Shown here piece after piece: positions 42,078-54,589 of a stretch of DNA of 64,000 nt (position 1 is its first letter; every line of letters starts with the position of its first letter). The stretch spans positions 1 through 64,000 of the forward strand of contig JBBHKE010001521.1 of assembly GCA_037447655.1 (NCBI GenBank), written 5' to 3'. A program made the position numbers and the translations under genes. This DNA is from Zygnema cylindricum (lineage: Eukaryota > Streptophyta > Zygnematophyceae > Zygnematales > Zygnemataceae). The notes under the pieces are model-generated. The model was not told the DNA's origin and did not search any database. It worked only from the letters and a program-made list of their open reading frames with translations.

Positions 42078-45000
42078 CGTCCTGGTACCCGCCGTACCCG
42101 TTGAGTTTAAAATTGCCTGTTCGGTTCAGAATGAGAGCCACAAACAAGGTTTTGTAGTCCCTATCCACCATAGGGGTCTTCGGGTCGGAAGACAAATGTA
42201 CCGCCAGGGGTGGTGTTTCCCTATCTACTTTGTCCTTTCTGGAATGTATCTCTTCTCCCAACGCTTGAATAAGGATTTCTTCTAGCACATTATGGAAGGA
42301 GGTAAGGGTCTTGACATGGGTTAGGGCATACGGCATAAGGTGCCTCACTAACATGACAGCATGTTTGGAGGAAAAGAGTGGGGCTCTCAAGGATGAAGCC
42401 GGCGAATCTGGTTTCCGATCCTGTTCGTTCCCCTCTTTGTCATCACTTTCAGAACCAGAATCGGGCATTGGTGGAGTTTTGGGTGCCTCGTCGTCTGGAC
42501 GTTTGGCCATGAACCGCTCAAACCAATCATGAGTGCTCTGTTTGTCCTCTTCCAGTGATTTCTTCTCCTGCGGTAGTTTCTCGCTCTTGTAATTTTCGAA
42601 ACCGGGAGGCAGTTTAGGCTTAGGAGGAAGAGGAGGAGGTTGAGTGGGCTTGATCCCAAGACGTGTGTCACTGTTCAGCACTACTGCCCAGGGCGTGAAA
42701 GATAAAGGCCCGGTGGCCTTCCGGTTGTGGTCCTTCCTGCTCATTGTCTGCCTGTCTCTCCTCTGATCCAAGGTTGAGGAGCGAAGTTGTTTACGATTAT
42801 CTCCTACTCCCACATTCCACGCTCTGTGCCGGAAGCTGCTTGCATGGTGGGCATTTGGGGGTTCCAAATCCCAGCCAATTAAATCATCGTCATTAGCACC
42901 CGCTGTGCTTTGCAGTTCAAGCTCCGCTAGCTTCTGTAGTAACTCCTGTTTCTGTCTTTGGAGTCGTTGCTCTGCTGTCAGAGGAGCAGTCCGAGAAGAC
43001 AATCCCAAACAAAGTGCAGCCAATTCCGCTGCCATGGCGGCCATCTGGTGACTCTGTTGTTGGATTATAATCTCCGGTGTAAGTCTGGCTGGAGAAACCG
43101 ATGCTCTTTCCGGAGTCTTGGGTATAGGCAGCACGGGGCGCCCCCAAGGGTAAAGGAGTTGTAGGGGAAGAGGGTTAACGGCAGTTTCTCCTCCTCCCGT
43201 GAACAGAGCGAATTGCATCATTTCCTTTGGGATTCCATTCTTCCGGAAACATTGCCCCTCCTTGTGCCCCATAAAACCACAGGCCTCGCACTTGTGACCC
43301 TCGGTGGTATACTTGCTCCGGATCTCGTTGGAGATCTGGGCGTCGTCAAACTTTGGCAGTTTGATTTGCCGCAGTTGAGATTGGGACATTTTAGAAGTTT
43401 CGCTCCGGGGAGTGGGGCGGTAATTGTCCTTTGTGACCGGTGTTCTCTCCCCCCCCACAGCTCCTTTGAGCCGTTCTTCATGCTGCTTCTAGCTCCTTTC
43501 TGAACGCTCTACATCCCATTCTTTCAGCTTGAGGGCTAGCTCCGATTTGAGTTTCCTGTTGCAGCGTTTCCATCCATGTCCCGCTTTTTGACAATTTAGG
43601 CAATTGTACAGAATTACCCGATCGTTTGCCCCCATTGCAGGTTCGGACCCGCTGTCCACCGCTTGCTTCCCTTTAATCTTCCGCAAAGCTTGAAGTTCCG
43701 CTTGTTTTTCCCCACTTAAGGAAGTTTCCCTAGCGAATCCTACAAAATTCGCCCTGGCTTTGCCGGTTACGGCCTTCTCTCTAGCCTCACTGTGAACGAA
43801 GTGGTCGTACAACTTCATTGCCACCAGTGAGATGTCCTGGGCAGAGGGATTGATGTCTTGGATTGCTTGTCCTGCAATCCAGTTATCCAAGGCAGTGTGC
43901 CCTGTCAGTCCAAAGGAATGACGGACAGCAATGAAATAATTTGTGGCCATTGTAGGGAGATCAATATTCGACAGCTTAGTTTTCTGGCACAGGCTCGATA
44001 GACGGTAAAAGAGAGTCTGGGTGTCTCGCTCTTCAAGCATCGGAATTCTGTGAATTCCTTGGTGGCAGATTCGTTCCTCTCGGTGTAGGGAGTCGCCAGA
44101 TATTCAGAAAGGTGGTGCAAGGGTGGGATTGGCCACCATGCGTGTTGCTGCCCGAGCTGCCTGAATAGCTTGCAGCTGGTTAACATAGGCCCTTCCTTGG
44201 GCCTGCAGTTTCATATTATCGGTGAATGTGGCTGTCACAGGGGTGGCCGCCGCTGCAGCCAAGTCAGCCTCCGCTTGAAAAACGGCCGCATCAAGAGTGG
44301 GATCATATATCTTGATGCTAGGAGCCTTCAAAAGAGGTTGACGCTCCTTATAGTCTGCCAACGCCCCTCTTGAGAGGTAGTTGACCATCATGGGAAAAAG
44401 GGTCGTCTCGAAGTCATCGACACTGCTCCTCCCTTGTAGTTATTGATTTCTGATTGGGTGAACGATTTCCATAACAACTCGAAATCTGAGAAAGCGATCA
44501 CCGAGCTGTCCCCTGTAAATATTCGAATATTTCCCCATTTCTTTCTCTTCTTCCGCCGATTGGGTTAACTAAGAAAAGGAAAGGTTGGTGGGAGTGACGA
44601 ACTGTCCCGGCGAAATGACTCCTTTGTCCTCTTCTTCAGGACCGGAGCCACCTTCTCCTCCGGTAGGAGGTGCTGCTCTGCGAGGTGTGGATACTCCTCC
44701 AGCAAAGGAAGTACCAACCCCTGAAAGGATGGCTGGAGGAAGGGTATTCCTCTCGCGGAGAATTCCTGGCCCCCTGGGTGCAAAGGGTATCTGCGTCTGA
44801 AGACTTGTTTGGCCTGGTGTAGTAGAAGGAAGGGCCCACCCCCCTTCGTCCACTCCTAGATATCCACGGGAATACCTTTTGTCCTTAAGAACTGTCTCCT
44901 TTGAAGGGATGTGGATCCGAGGTTTGTTCAAAGGTTGATCTCTGGGTAGGGATGGAGAAGGAGACGACGTAGGCCAGTTCTGAGAAGAAGGAGTTCGTCT

Positions 45001-46875
45001 CCGGAAAGGGGTCTGTTTTCGGGGCTGTCTTCGAGAGGTTTCAGGAGGAGGAGTTCCGAAACTGGAGGATGGGGAACACCGGTGAGGAGGAGAGTAGACG
45101 TCTGACTTGTAGGGTAGATTCAACGGACCTGGTGACCGATGGTCTCCTCCAGTAAGGGAAACAAAAGATGAGGGAAACGAGATGGGATTGTCCTAGGGTT
45201 TTTCTGCCGCATCCTAGGAGTGAGAGGTAGGAGGATGAGGAGGGAAAGGAGGAGGATCAGAGGACAGTCTGGGTGGAGGCGAAGGAGGTGAAGACGGTCT
45301 CAGGGGTGTTTGAATTCTTTCGTCCGGTCGTAACTCCACTAAGGCCTCAAGAGCTGCAGAAACCTCCACCGAAACAAAAGTAGGCTCTTCTCGTGGAGCC
45401 GCTGCGATTTCAGAAGGTGAATCTGCACCCAAACCCCCAATATTAGGTCTTGTGTCTGCCCCCTCTTCCCGCTGAAGAGGAGGTTCTTGACCAGTCTCCG
45501 AGGAGGGAGCCTGGGGTTGATCTCCGGACGGGGGTTCCGCTACTGGTGTTGGAGGAATCTGCCCACTGAGGATCCCAGTTGACCTCCGCCGAGCTTCCCG
45601 TATGAGGTTCAATTCCTGCTCCCACAACTTTCTCCGTTCTTCCTCCAAAGCCTCCCAATCTACTGTGACCGGTCTAGCCCCCGCCGTAGCCTGGCCCTGA
45701 GATTTCAAAATTTCCACTAGTTCCTTAGCCCTTTCCACTACTCCGGTCAGATCAGCTATCCCCGCTCCTAGAATTTCTGGATCTGTAGGCCTGGCTCTCC
45801 ACAATCCCTCGGACAACTCTTCTGGTTCTGCTTCCGAAACCTTTGGGTCAGTGTGTTCGGGTCGCCAGAACCCTCCGTCAGGGCGAACACGATGTGCCAT
45901 AGGGGATGATTTCTCGCTGGAGACTGGCGGCGGCGTTGGGGAAGATTCTTCCTTGGGAAGAGGTGCAAATCTACCCTTACTATCCCTGTGGTCAAACTTC
46001 TTCCCCCTCATCGGCTCTGGAAGCCCTCTCTTGCTGCCACTTGCTCCCCAACGAGACCTCGAAGCAGGGCGCACCTGGAACGGTTGGCTTGCTGCAGTGT
46101 CTAGGGAAGAAGATGGAGGAGGGCGAGAAGGAGGAGCCCTCCTGGGCCTTTCCTGCAAGGACTGTGAGGAACCACTCTCTGAAGAGCTGCTTAGAATCTC
46201 CACCACCCCTCCCACTGGTTTAACCACCCGGGGTCGATCCGACCGAGCCACTCTCTGCACCAACTCCTATTTCACCTTCAGTTCATGAAAATCATGAAGA
46301 GGAAGGAGTTCCTTTTTACCAGGGCGGCTGGGATCCATCAAAACCGCAGGGTCAATCTGCATTTCAGCCCTGGGAATCTTTGATCTAGTATGAAGCCCGA
46401 CCTCCGGAAGAGGACCCAAAAGGGGCTCGCGTTGAGCTTGCCTCTTTGGCTTGGCCCGGGGTGACACTCGGTTTCTTTCTTGAGCCTGTGCACTGAACTC
46501 CTTTCTTTCCTGGGCAAAGGTTCTGGAGGCCTCCGCCAAGGAGGGAAAATCTTTAGGAGTGAGGCTAGGAGGAGATGGGGGCGAAGTTTGCGGTTTGGGC
46601 GGTTTTGGAGGAGTCTAAACTCTAACAGGCTCAGGCATCATCCCTTGGAGAAACCGCTCTATGTTTGCAGACGAGGTGAAAGGGACGGATTCTTCGGGAA
46701 CCTGTGACTCTTCTTCTGGTGCCACCGCTTCTTGATTCGCCCGTTCTTCCGGCCTGGCACCGGAGAGATTCTTATCTTGAGCTTCGCCTCCCCCCATGAT
46801 GACAAAGGTCTTGAAAGAAGAAGAAACGAAAGTAAACAAAACTCGCTTACGTCGAGAGAGAGATTCTAAAGTCAA
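42078..46875 (-). pseudogene. Gypsy-2 gag region, unusually long, two zinc knuckles
   Basis: Open pieces: 46615-46875, 46267-46539, 45214-46263 (349 codons, Pro/Ser/Glu-rich), 44569-45123, 44104-44391 (Ala-rich), 43489-44040 and 42078-43458. The capsid-like part appears to lie in 43489-44391. A CCHC knuckle Cys-Leu-Asn-Cys-x4-His-x4-Cys is at about 43570-43611 and a second, Cys-Glu-Ala-Cys-x4-His-x4-Cys, at about 43252-43293. Downstream to 42078 is a long Pro-rich and acidic stretch reaching the protease. Total span is about 4.8 kb against 1-1.5 kb in most gypsy elements. Frames are broken, and whether one or two proteins were encoded is not clear. Confidence 0.7.
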
Positions 46876-46923
46876 AAGCTCCTATCCCCTCTAATCCAAA
46901 GGAGACAGGTGGCTTTTCAGTAC

Positions 46924-48104
46924 TGTACTTATTCACGGGAAGTCTATAGCATTTGTTCCCTCAAAACCCACTTTTTTGATACAAGGAAGTGGCAGTTTTA
47001 CTCCGGGGAGTTCACGCCAAAGCAAAAGAAACTACAAGCGAATACACAAATGCACTACCACGTGGACATATAGAAATAAATAGGAATGGTTGTTTCTGAT
47101 TTAGCAATATCACCTTGACCACAGAAATAGAATATAAGATGGAAGATGATATAAAAGATGGCGAAGCAAGCTTAACATACCCCGACAGTTTACGATGACA
47201 AAGAGAAAAAGGCGAACTCTCTCCCGATGGTAGTGTAAATAGGTATGGTACTCCTTCAACCCTCGGTGTCCGCATCTCGGAACCGACCAGACTCTTCTCA
47301 GTTTCAGGCAACGTAAAATCCAAAAATCACCCAAAAGGACGATAGTGGCAACTACTAGCCCGAACTATGATTCCCACAATGGACAGATCCAAAACAAAGA
47401 TGGCAATAGAGTGAAACAAAACAAAGATTTTTCCAAAAGAAAGTTTGTTGGATTTTCTGAGGGTTTTCACATGAGACGGTACTGAAAAGCAACCTGTCTT
47501 CTTCGGCCCCAAGTGCCTTATACAGCAAAAGCTTGTCCAGTTTTAGGTCCAAAAGTCAAACCACCGCTATTAGCCAGTGAGCGGCAAGCAACAGCAACCG
47601 AACTGACATAAGACAAAATAAAGTGTACTACACTTAGGACAAAAGGTTAGACCTCTCACTACGGCTAGATCCGCGGCCGGAAGTTATTATTTGTTCCACA
47701 GTTTTAAGACAAAGTATGAAAAGGACACGGAAGTGCCAAGCTGTGACTTAATGTAATAAATGGACCACTGGTCAGCTGAACCTGAATTGAATTGCTACAG
47801 GCAGCTAACACCATAATCTAGATTACAGCCCGGAAGTCTACGTGGCAATCCACAATGTACCCCCCACTAGGGTTGGTGGAAGCTAGTGATATGTAACTGA
47901 ACTGCGATCTTTCAGACGGTAGAACTTTGTCGTCCGGCCTCCGTTAGGCACGAAATAAAGTGCGTCTTGTTCCGTAGAGGAAATACTATAATCCTTCCGG
48001 CTGGTTGTGCTCACTTCTCCGTAATCTGAGAACAGTAAGGGTCGGAAGGGTACGGAAGTCCTCGGTAATATAAAAGGGTGTCTAAAAAGCACTCGAGCTT
48101 GACA
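46924..48104 (-). repeat. Gypsy-2 5' LTR
   Basis: Starts TGTCAAGCTCGAG (minus strand) and ends AAGTACA, flanked at 48105 by Copia-6 RNase H sequence. The following bases on the minus strand (GTACTGAAAAGCC) are the primer-site position, but I cannot match them to a tRNA. Confidence 0.85.
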
Positions 48105-49285
48105 GTACCCTTTTCTTCATGTACCTCAGTTCTTGTAGCAAAAACTTTACCCATATCAATTCTTTCAAAGCAAAACAAGAGGCCATATACTCAGCCTCCA
48201 TAGTGGACTAATCAACCACCTTTTGTTGCTTGCTACTCTAACAGCAAACACCTTCCCCCACATACAATACATACCTAGAAGTGCATCTACTCATAGGTGC
48301 ATCTCCATAACTGGCATCACTCAATGTGGTGATGTCAGTGTGCTCCCCTCCCAAATGCATCCATAATTCCCTTGTTCCCACCAGATATCTCATGACTCTC
48401 TTAGCTGCCTCCTAGTCTCTCTTTTTAGGATCATTAAGAATCCTACTGAGAACTTTGACTGTTGCCGCTATGTGTGGCCTAGTAGAGTTCATAACGTAGA
48501 TTAAACTTCCTACAACCTGCCTGTAAGAAATAGAATTCATAAATTGTCTTTCTTCTGGACTCATTTGGTCATCCTTCTCTTACACTTCCATCACTTATTT
48601 TCATCAAGTCCATAGGAGTGGTACAATTTTTTGCATTTTCCATTTGGAATTTCTTGAGCATATACCCTATAGCTTCTTTCTGAGTAAGTCTGATAATCCT
48701 TTTTCCCCTATCTCTTTGTATTTGTATCCCAAAGATATATCTTGCCTCTTCTATATCCTTCATATCTAACCAGCTTCTAAGATCTTTCTTTAATTTAATG
48801 ATATTTTTCATAGATTAATTTAACACCAACAAATCATCCACATAAATTGCAATGAAAATATCATCATTCTCATCCCCAAACATATAAATAGAATTGTCAA
48901 AACTGATCCGGATATATCCCACGCTGATAAGAAACTCATATAGTTTCTTATTCCATTGCGTAGGAGCTTGCTTTAGTCCATATAAGGACTTTATGAGTCT
49001 GCAGACTTTGCTCTCCCCACCTTCCTCTACAAATCCTTCCGGTTGCCGTATGAAGATTTCTTCCTCTAGCTGACCATTGAGGAAGGCGGTCTTAATATCC
49101 ATCTGGTGTATTTCCATGTCTTCCGCTGCCGCTAGAATATGGAGAATCCTTATTGATGGGATCCGAACCACATGAGCAAATGTCTCTTCATAATCTATCC
49201 CCTCTTTTTGAGTAAACCCATTTGATACCAAGCGAGCCTTATATCTTTCAATGGTATTATCTGGGTTTGGTTTCAATTTAAACAC
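48105..49285 (-). pseudogene. Copia-6 reverse transcriptase and RNase H (broken)
   Basis: RT runs 49285 to 48569, starting Phe-Lys-Leu-Lys-Pro-Asn-Pro-Asp, with Tyr-Gly-Leu-Lys-Gln-Ala-Pro near 48950 and the catalytic Tyr-Val-Asp-Asp near 48832-48843. A stop near 48815 separates two open parts. RNase H reaches 48105 with several stops and ends at Tyr-Met-Lys-Lys, where Gypsy-2 begins. Confidence 0.87.
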
Positions 49286-49471
49286 CTATTTGCACCCGAT
49301 CGATTTTCTGTTTGGAGGGCAGTCCACTAGTTTCCAAGTATTTGCTTCCATGATGGATGCCATCTCATCATTTATGGCTCTAACCCATCTGTCCTTCTCC
49401 GTACTGTCCATTGCCTCTGAGTATGACTGAGGCTCATCACGGTGAGACAGCTTAGTTACCTTGTGAGCGGC

Positions 49472-50740
49472 CTATCTTTCTTGCAGCCTTTTGCTGCTCT
49501 TTCGTCCTCCTTCAAAGTTCGAAGTTGGGATGGAGGGAAGTCTCGGATTCTTCCTCACTGTCTCATCATCTCCCCTATACAGAAAAGTTGGTTTCATCTC
49601 CTCCTCTTTTGTCTCCTCGAAGTTTGTAGGGATTTGGGCAGATTCTGATTTATCTCTTTCATCGTGGATCTCCCCTGAATCTGCAATCACTTTTTCACTC
49701 ATGTCTCTTCTAGGAAGATCCGAGTCTTCCTCACCCTCGGACTCAAAGCTGATTTTTATCTTCTTGGTGTATTTGAAAGGATCAAATGACTTCCCTTCGT
49801 CCTTGACAACTAGATGTTTTACCAAAATGATATCTTGTTTAGCTAAGTCATAGACTCTATATCCCTTGACTTCCTTCTCATATCCATCAAAATATCTAGG
49901 TTCCCTTTAACATCTAGTTTCGAGTTCTTCCTATCTGTGTCAAGTTTGTAAACTTGACTACCGAATACTTTCAGGTGAGAAATATTTGGTTTCCTTCCAA
50001 CCCATCTCTTGTAGGGTCCCATTCTTTCATATTTGAGGTAAGGAATCTATTCTTAATGTAGTTAGCAGAGTTCGTGGCTTCAGCCCAAATCCTTTTTCCT
50101 ATCCTCTTGTCGGCCAACATACTACATACGCAAAGAGTCTGGTTTAGCCTCTCAGCTACCCTATTTTGTACTACATTATAAGGTACAATTTTATGATGCT
50201 GAACTCCCTTATCCCTCAAGTATTCCTCAAACTGGTAAGAGGTGTATTTTCCCCCATTGTCATTCCTTTTTCTCTTAATGGGGGTTCCGTGCAACTTCTC
50301 ACTCTAGGCATTATATTCTTTGAAGTAAGTTGGTGCTTCAGACTTTGTTTTTAAAAGTAGACTCTAGAGTATCTCGACTAGTCATCAGTAATTGTCATCA
50401 TGAACCTCTTTCCTCCTACCGAAGGTACTTTTGCTGGTCCCCAGATATCTGTGTGGACCAGTTCTAGTACTTTCTCACCTCTTTATACGGTAGTTTTGGG
50501 AAAGGGGAGTCTATGAGCCTTTGCTTGGGCACAACCACTACAATCATCCACCTACTTATTATCCCTAAACTGAATTCCGTTTACAACACAAAGCTTCTTC
50601 ATTTCCCTCAAGCTATCAAAGTTCACATGTACCAACCGCGTATGCCTAATCACCAAGTTTGGGACACCAACATAGTAAGCATTCTTCTTTTTATTACTCA
50701 AGTTAAGCCTAAACATTTTTGGCTACCCTTATCTGCTGTG
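49472..50740 (-). pseudogene. Copia-6 integrase and acidic linker (broken)
   Basis: Integrase sequence from about 50740 to 49860. The open part 49971-50294 has Lys-Arg-Asn-Asp-Asn-Gly-Gly-Lys-Tyr (Ser lost from the usual Arg-Ser-Asp-Asn) and Asn-Arg-Val-Ala-Glu-Arg-Leu-Asn with the third catalytic Glu kept. The linker 49472-49825 is Glu/Ser-rich and ends in the Arg-Arg-Ser-Lys-Arg-Leu-Gln-like signature before RT. Confidence 0.82.
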
Positions 50741-50761
50741 AATTAGGTTTCATTCCCATAC

Positions 50762-52138
50762 TTAGTAGTAAAAACTCATTTTTTGGTGAAGGTTGCTCAG
50801 CTGAGGGATATAAAGTATATCTGAGAAAGCGAGTATGGAAGTCTTACCGTTTACTAAGACTTTTAGACCTACCAATCCAACTAGATCTGTAGTAACTACT
50901 CTCCCATCCCTGTACTCTATCTCTACAGTGGGCATCTTTCTTAGCTTAGTAAAGAGGTGCTTGTCACGACACATGTGTATGGATGCATCTAAATCGATGA
51001 TCCATCTTTCTTGTGGAGGTTCTCGAATGGTTCCAAGAGCACATTTATGTTTTCGATAAATCTCTTTATCCTCCAGATTCTCATCAAGAAGAAGCTCTCC
51101 ATCCTCCTCCTCAGAGGACTCATCCTCCTCGGTCTCCCCTTTCACTAGTGTGACCACAAGTGCCTTCTTCTTTCCCCCGGAAGGACCTCCTCCAAGGTTT
51201 TCTTGGAGCATCAGCTTTGACAGCTTGGTGCAATCAGCTATGAAGTGTCCCGACTTTTTGCATAAATGACAAAAGCCCTTTGGAGGCCTCGGTCCTCCAG
51301 TTTGATCTTTCTCTCCTTTGAAGCTACCATATGGCTTCCTCAAATCCTTCCCCCACCAGTCCGTTTCGGCAGCTAGAGCTTGAACGCTATTTCCTCCTCT
51401 CCGAATCTCGATAGTGTTCTCTTGTATAAGTATCATCCGTACAACTGTGTTCCACTTCCAAGAACTGTCATCCATTTCTTGCACTCGGTACACTATGTTC
51501 TCAAACTCATTAGGCAACTTCATGATGAGGGTGTTGACTTTCATCTTCATTGTACTGGTCCACCCGGCACTCTCCATCTCCGTATACAAACAAAAGAGGT
51601 CATTACAATATTCTAATATTTTCCCTCCTTTGTAAGTATACTCCCTTAACCTTTGCTTGGCCAACTGAAGCTCTTGAATGGTAGCGACTCTATAGATCTC
51701 CACTAAGGTCTCCCACAACTCCTCGGCCTTGAAAAAGTGGAGATGGGAGGTTACCAAAGCTTGAGTAAGATGCCTCAGAATGAAATGCCTGGCAGCCATG
51801 TTTGTGTATTCCCACATTTGAATATTGTTCTCTTCAATCTTCACGGCCGCCGCTCCGGGTACTGTGGCAATAAGAGTAAAAGGGGTTTCCTTCTATTTCC
51901 CTTTTTCGACATATTGTTGTCCCCGTTGTCTGCCTCTTTCGTTGGGGCAAATACTGCTACAGAAAAACCTCACTCCACCAAACCCTGGTGGGATTCCCTG
52001 AGATGGACGTTTCACTTGTCCACTAACGATACCCAGTATCGTTATTTCACACAAATCCCCTACCATCATGGCTTCCCAATAAATGAACCCAGATCCGTTG
52101 AAGAAAGGCACCCTAGAGGGTGGGCCAATAACATGCAA
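50762..52138 (-). pseudogene. Copia-6 gag and protease
   Basis: The start part (51893-52138) holds Val-Ile-Gly-Pro-Pro-Ser-Arg-Val-Pro, the translated primer site being degenerate (TGTTATTGGCCCACC). After a frame break, 360 codons are open (50762-51844): the Gag core, zinc knuckle Cys-His-Leu-Cys-x4-His-x4-Cys near 51240-51280, a Glu-rich stretch, and protease in which the active site reads Asp-Leu-Asp-Ala-Ser instead of Asp-Ser-Gly-Ala-Ser. The protease is thus dead despite the open frame. Confidence 0.87.
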
Positions 52139-53142
52139 TTATGTGTCCCCCATTGGACTACATAATTCAAGAAGCCTATAGATTGTTTTAAACTAACCCT
52201 TCTTCAACTAGGATCACAGCTACCCAAGTAGGCAAACAATCAATCTGACTGCACCCTTGTGCAGTTTCAACTCCCTTGAGTTCGCAACAATAGAAATCAT
52301 TGAAAACGCCAAACCAAGCGCTAAGTTATGAAGTGGCAAGGATGCAAAAATATATACAAGCTCATTGGGAGAGAGGCGGCTTCCTACTCCATCTCCTAAG
52401 TCCTAAACCCCTCTCACAACCCCTAACTATAGATGTAAGAACCAATAAGGGAATTGTAAAGTACAGAAAGGTATTGTGGTCGGAAGACTTTCTGTACGGT
52501 TTGTGTACGACTCGACCATTGAGTGGACGCCTGTCTCTTCCATACTCGCCCTCATGCTCTTTGAGATTCTCGCTTCCCAATGTTATCTTGCCACGTGGGG
52601 CCAATTCATGTCACGCCCGAAAGCCGCCAAAGCGACCATTCCGTGATCTCGGCGATGATGCATGCTGTAGGATCCAAAACGACTTTGAATGCTAACCGTT
52701 GAAAATCGATGTCTTGTAAATTTGTTTCGTGCGGTTTCATGTTCTTACTGTGATCTAATTGGTTTCTAGGTTACTTATCCGTGATTCCGCTAATCGGATT
52801 ACTAAACTCTGATATATTTAAAGGGTAATTAAACCCCATGTACTCTAACAGATTTCAACGACAAACCGGCTAAGGTTGACGGCTACGCCTCGCTCTGCCG
52901 GTCGGAGGTTTGAGTCTTGTCGGGCTCAACCTTTTTGTTAGAAGTGACTTATGTTACTTTTTTTGACCTACCTAAGGATCAAAGGCAGCCATGGCTCCGC
53001 CTCTATCTTTTTCCTTCAGTGACTACAACAAGTATGGGGGATAGAGGGAAGAGGTGCAGTCAGACTGTTAGCGTTTTTCTTTTATATTTTCACTAAGCTA
53101 TTCAGACCTAGAAAATACTTCATAAATCTAGTAATTTCAACA
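52134..53142 (-). repeat. Copia-6 5' LTR
   Basis: 1009 bp, on the minus strand TGTTGAAATTAC ... CATAATTGCA. Contains the tRNA-like module (52858-52930) and the AGCCATGGCT block near 52986. The outer flank begins cgaac (53143). Confidence 0.85.
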
Positions 53143-53537
53143 CGAACAAGCCGTGATCATCCACGGGCTGAGGGATTGGCGGAACGAGCAGTTCAAACCT
53201 TCAAGCGAGCATTACGCAAGCGGTGTTTGGAGAAACTTATAAAAGTATGGGACGCGTCACTAGGCTACATTGCCATGGGGTATCGAATGTCACTACAAGC
53301 GAGCCTTGCTAATTTCAATCCATACTATGTCTTATTTGGGCGTCAACCCTTATTGGGCAGGAATATATAGAAAGCTGTAAGCTTTCCGCATCCCTTGCTG
53401 TTTGACGCAGTTTTTCTACAAGAACTAACGAACAAGCACTGATTTTTTCCCGAGAGATGCCTATAGCTTTTGATAATTTGCAGATCGCCCAGCATCAAGA
53501 TACTTTACGCTTTGCCACGACATAAAGCGACAACTAC
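53143..53537 (+). pseudogene. Gypsy-3 integrase fragment
   Basis: On the plus strand: Leu-Ala-Glu-Arg-Ala-Val-Gln-Thr-Phe-Lys-Arg-Ala-Leu-Arg (third catalytic Glu region of gypsy integrase), then Tyr-Ile-Ala-Met-Gly-Tyr-Arg and Pro-Tyr-Tyr-Val-Leu-Phe-Gly-Arg. The wording is closest to the Gypsy-2 integrase (Trp-Ile-Ala-Met-Gly-Tyr-Arg near 36610), so it looks like a relative of the methyltransferase-bearing lineage. It is flanked by Copia-6 and Copia-7, both probably inserted into it. Confidence 0.75.
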
Positions 53538-54589
53538 TGTCTAACTTTGAGACCTCCATTGGCCCTCAAAGTAGGCAGCTGACTCGAAGCCCCTATGATA
53601 ATCCTAACCCCTTTGAGCTTCCACAAGAATAGCTGCCACCCTGACAGATAAAAACACTAACTTCACCCATGTGAAGAGTAGACTTTTGTGAGTCTATAGC
53701 AAAAAAAGAATCTCTGAATTTGCTCCCCGAGAAGTAAGTTATGAAGGGTCAAAGTTGACCTTTTATACAAGAGCTCTTTGAGAGAGAGGTCTACCAACCA
53801 AATTCTCTAAGTCCTAAATCCCTCTCTAAACCCTATACTACTAGAGTACGGACCAATCAGATTACTGTGTCGTACAGAAAAAGTACAGGTGCCGATGTAC
53901 TTTCTTTGCGGCCATTGTGCGGCATGGCCAAAATGTCGATGCTTGTCACATCCGGATTTGTTCCCGTATTCTTCGGAGATGTCGTAGGCCAATGTGACTG
54001 TACCACGTGTCATTTGACGTTGCATTGACTGAAAACCGCCAAAATGTCCATTTCGCGATCTCGGCATATATCACGGCCGTTCGATCTAGATCGGCAATTA
54101 TTTATAGCCGACGAAATTAATTGCGTGGTATTTGTTTCGCGGTTGAAACAAATGCGCAATATTCATTTCGTGGAGTATCGTACGCCGTACTATACAAAAC
54201 TGTGCCTATGTTTGAAAAATTGTTCACGCCGTAAAACGAAACTTGTGTATCTATAATAGTTTAAATAATTGTCAAACACAGTATGTACCAACACCGATCG
54301 TAGACTAATACGATAAAGCTACCCGCTACTGCTGGACTTGACAGACGGCTTGTACCATGATCAAATCCTGGGTCCGTCAAGTATGTTTTGGTAAGTATTC
54401 CAAAATCTACCACCGCCTCTCTATCTCTAAGCAGCATAGGCAGCCATGGCTCGAGCTTCCTTCTCAACCTTCAGTGACTGCGACAAGTGTGGGGGCTGAT
54501 GAGAGGAGTTAGAGGCAGTCTGCCTCGGTTTCTTTACTGCATTTTATTTTAAACCTAGAAAATAATAAAAATAACCATTAATTTCTACA
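53538..54589 (-). repeat. Copia-7 3' LTR
   Basis: 1052 bp of the TGTAGAAATTAATGG family. The tRNA-like module at 54300-54382 has CCATGATCAAATCCTGG flanked by ACTTGAC and GTCAAGT, which can pair. The AGCCATGGCT block is near 54443. Confidence 0.85.

Larger units (their letters stand above)
34117..48104 (-). mobile_element. Gypsy-2: Ty3/gypsy element with DNA methyltransferase and PHD-like finger
   Basis: Minus-strand order: 5' LTR (48104 to 46924), a very long gag region with two zinc knuckles (46875 to 42078), protease (interrupted by solo LTR S-iii), cytosine-5 methyltransferase, RT, RNase H, integrase, GPY/F-like region, PHD-like finger, a 3' UTR block (35908 to 35616) and 3' LTR (35615 to 34436). 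The two LTRs are both about 1180 bp. It inserted in Copia-6 RNase H. Frames are broken in many places, so this copy is dead. Beyond the 3' LTR a second copy of the 3' UTR block (34435 to 34117) is attached. Confidence 0.82.
33483..53142 (-). mobile_element. Copia-6: degenerate copia element split by Gypsy-2
   Basis: On the minus strand: 5' LTR (53142 to 52134), gag, protease, integrase, RT, RNase H up to 48105, then Gypsy-2, then the end of RNase H (about 34012 to 33847), polypurine tract AAAAAGGGAG, and a 3' LTR remnant (33846 to 33483) cut by Copia-4. About 40 codons of RNase H are missing at the Gypsy-2 junction, so a deletion accompanied or followed that insertion. Its right end abuts gypsy integrase sequence (53143). 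Confidence 0.8.
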
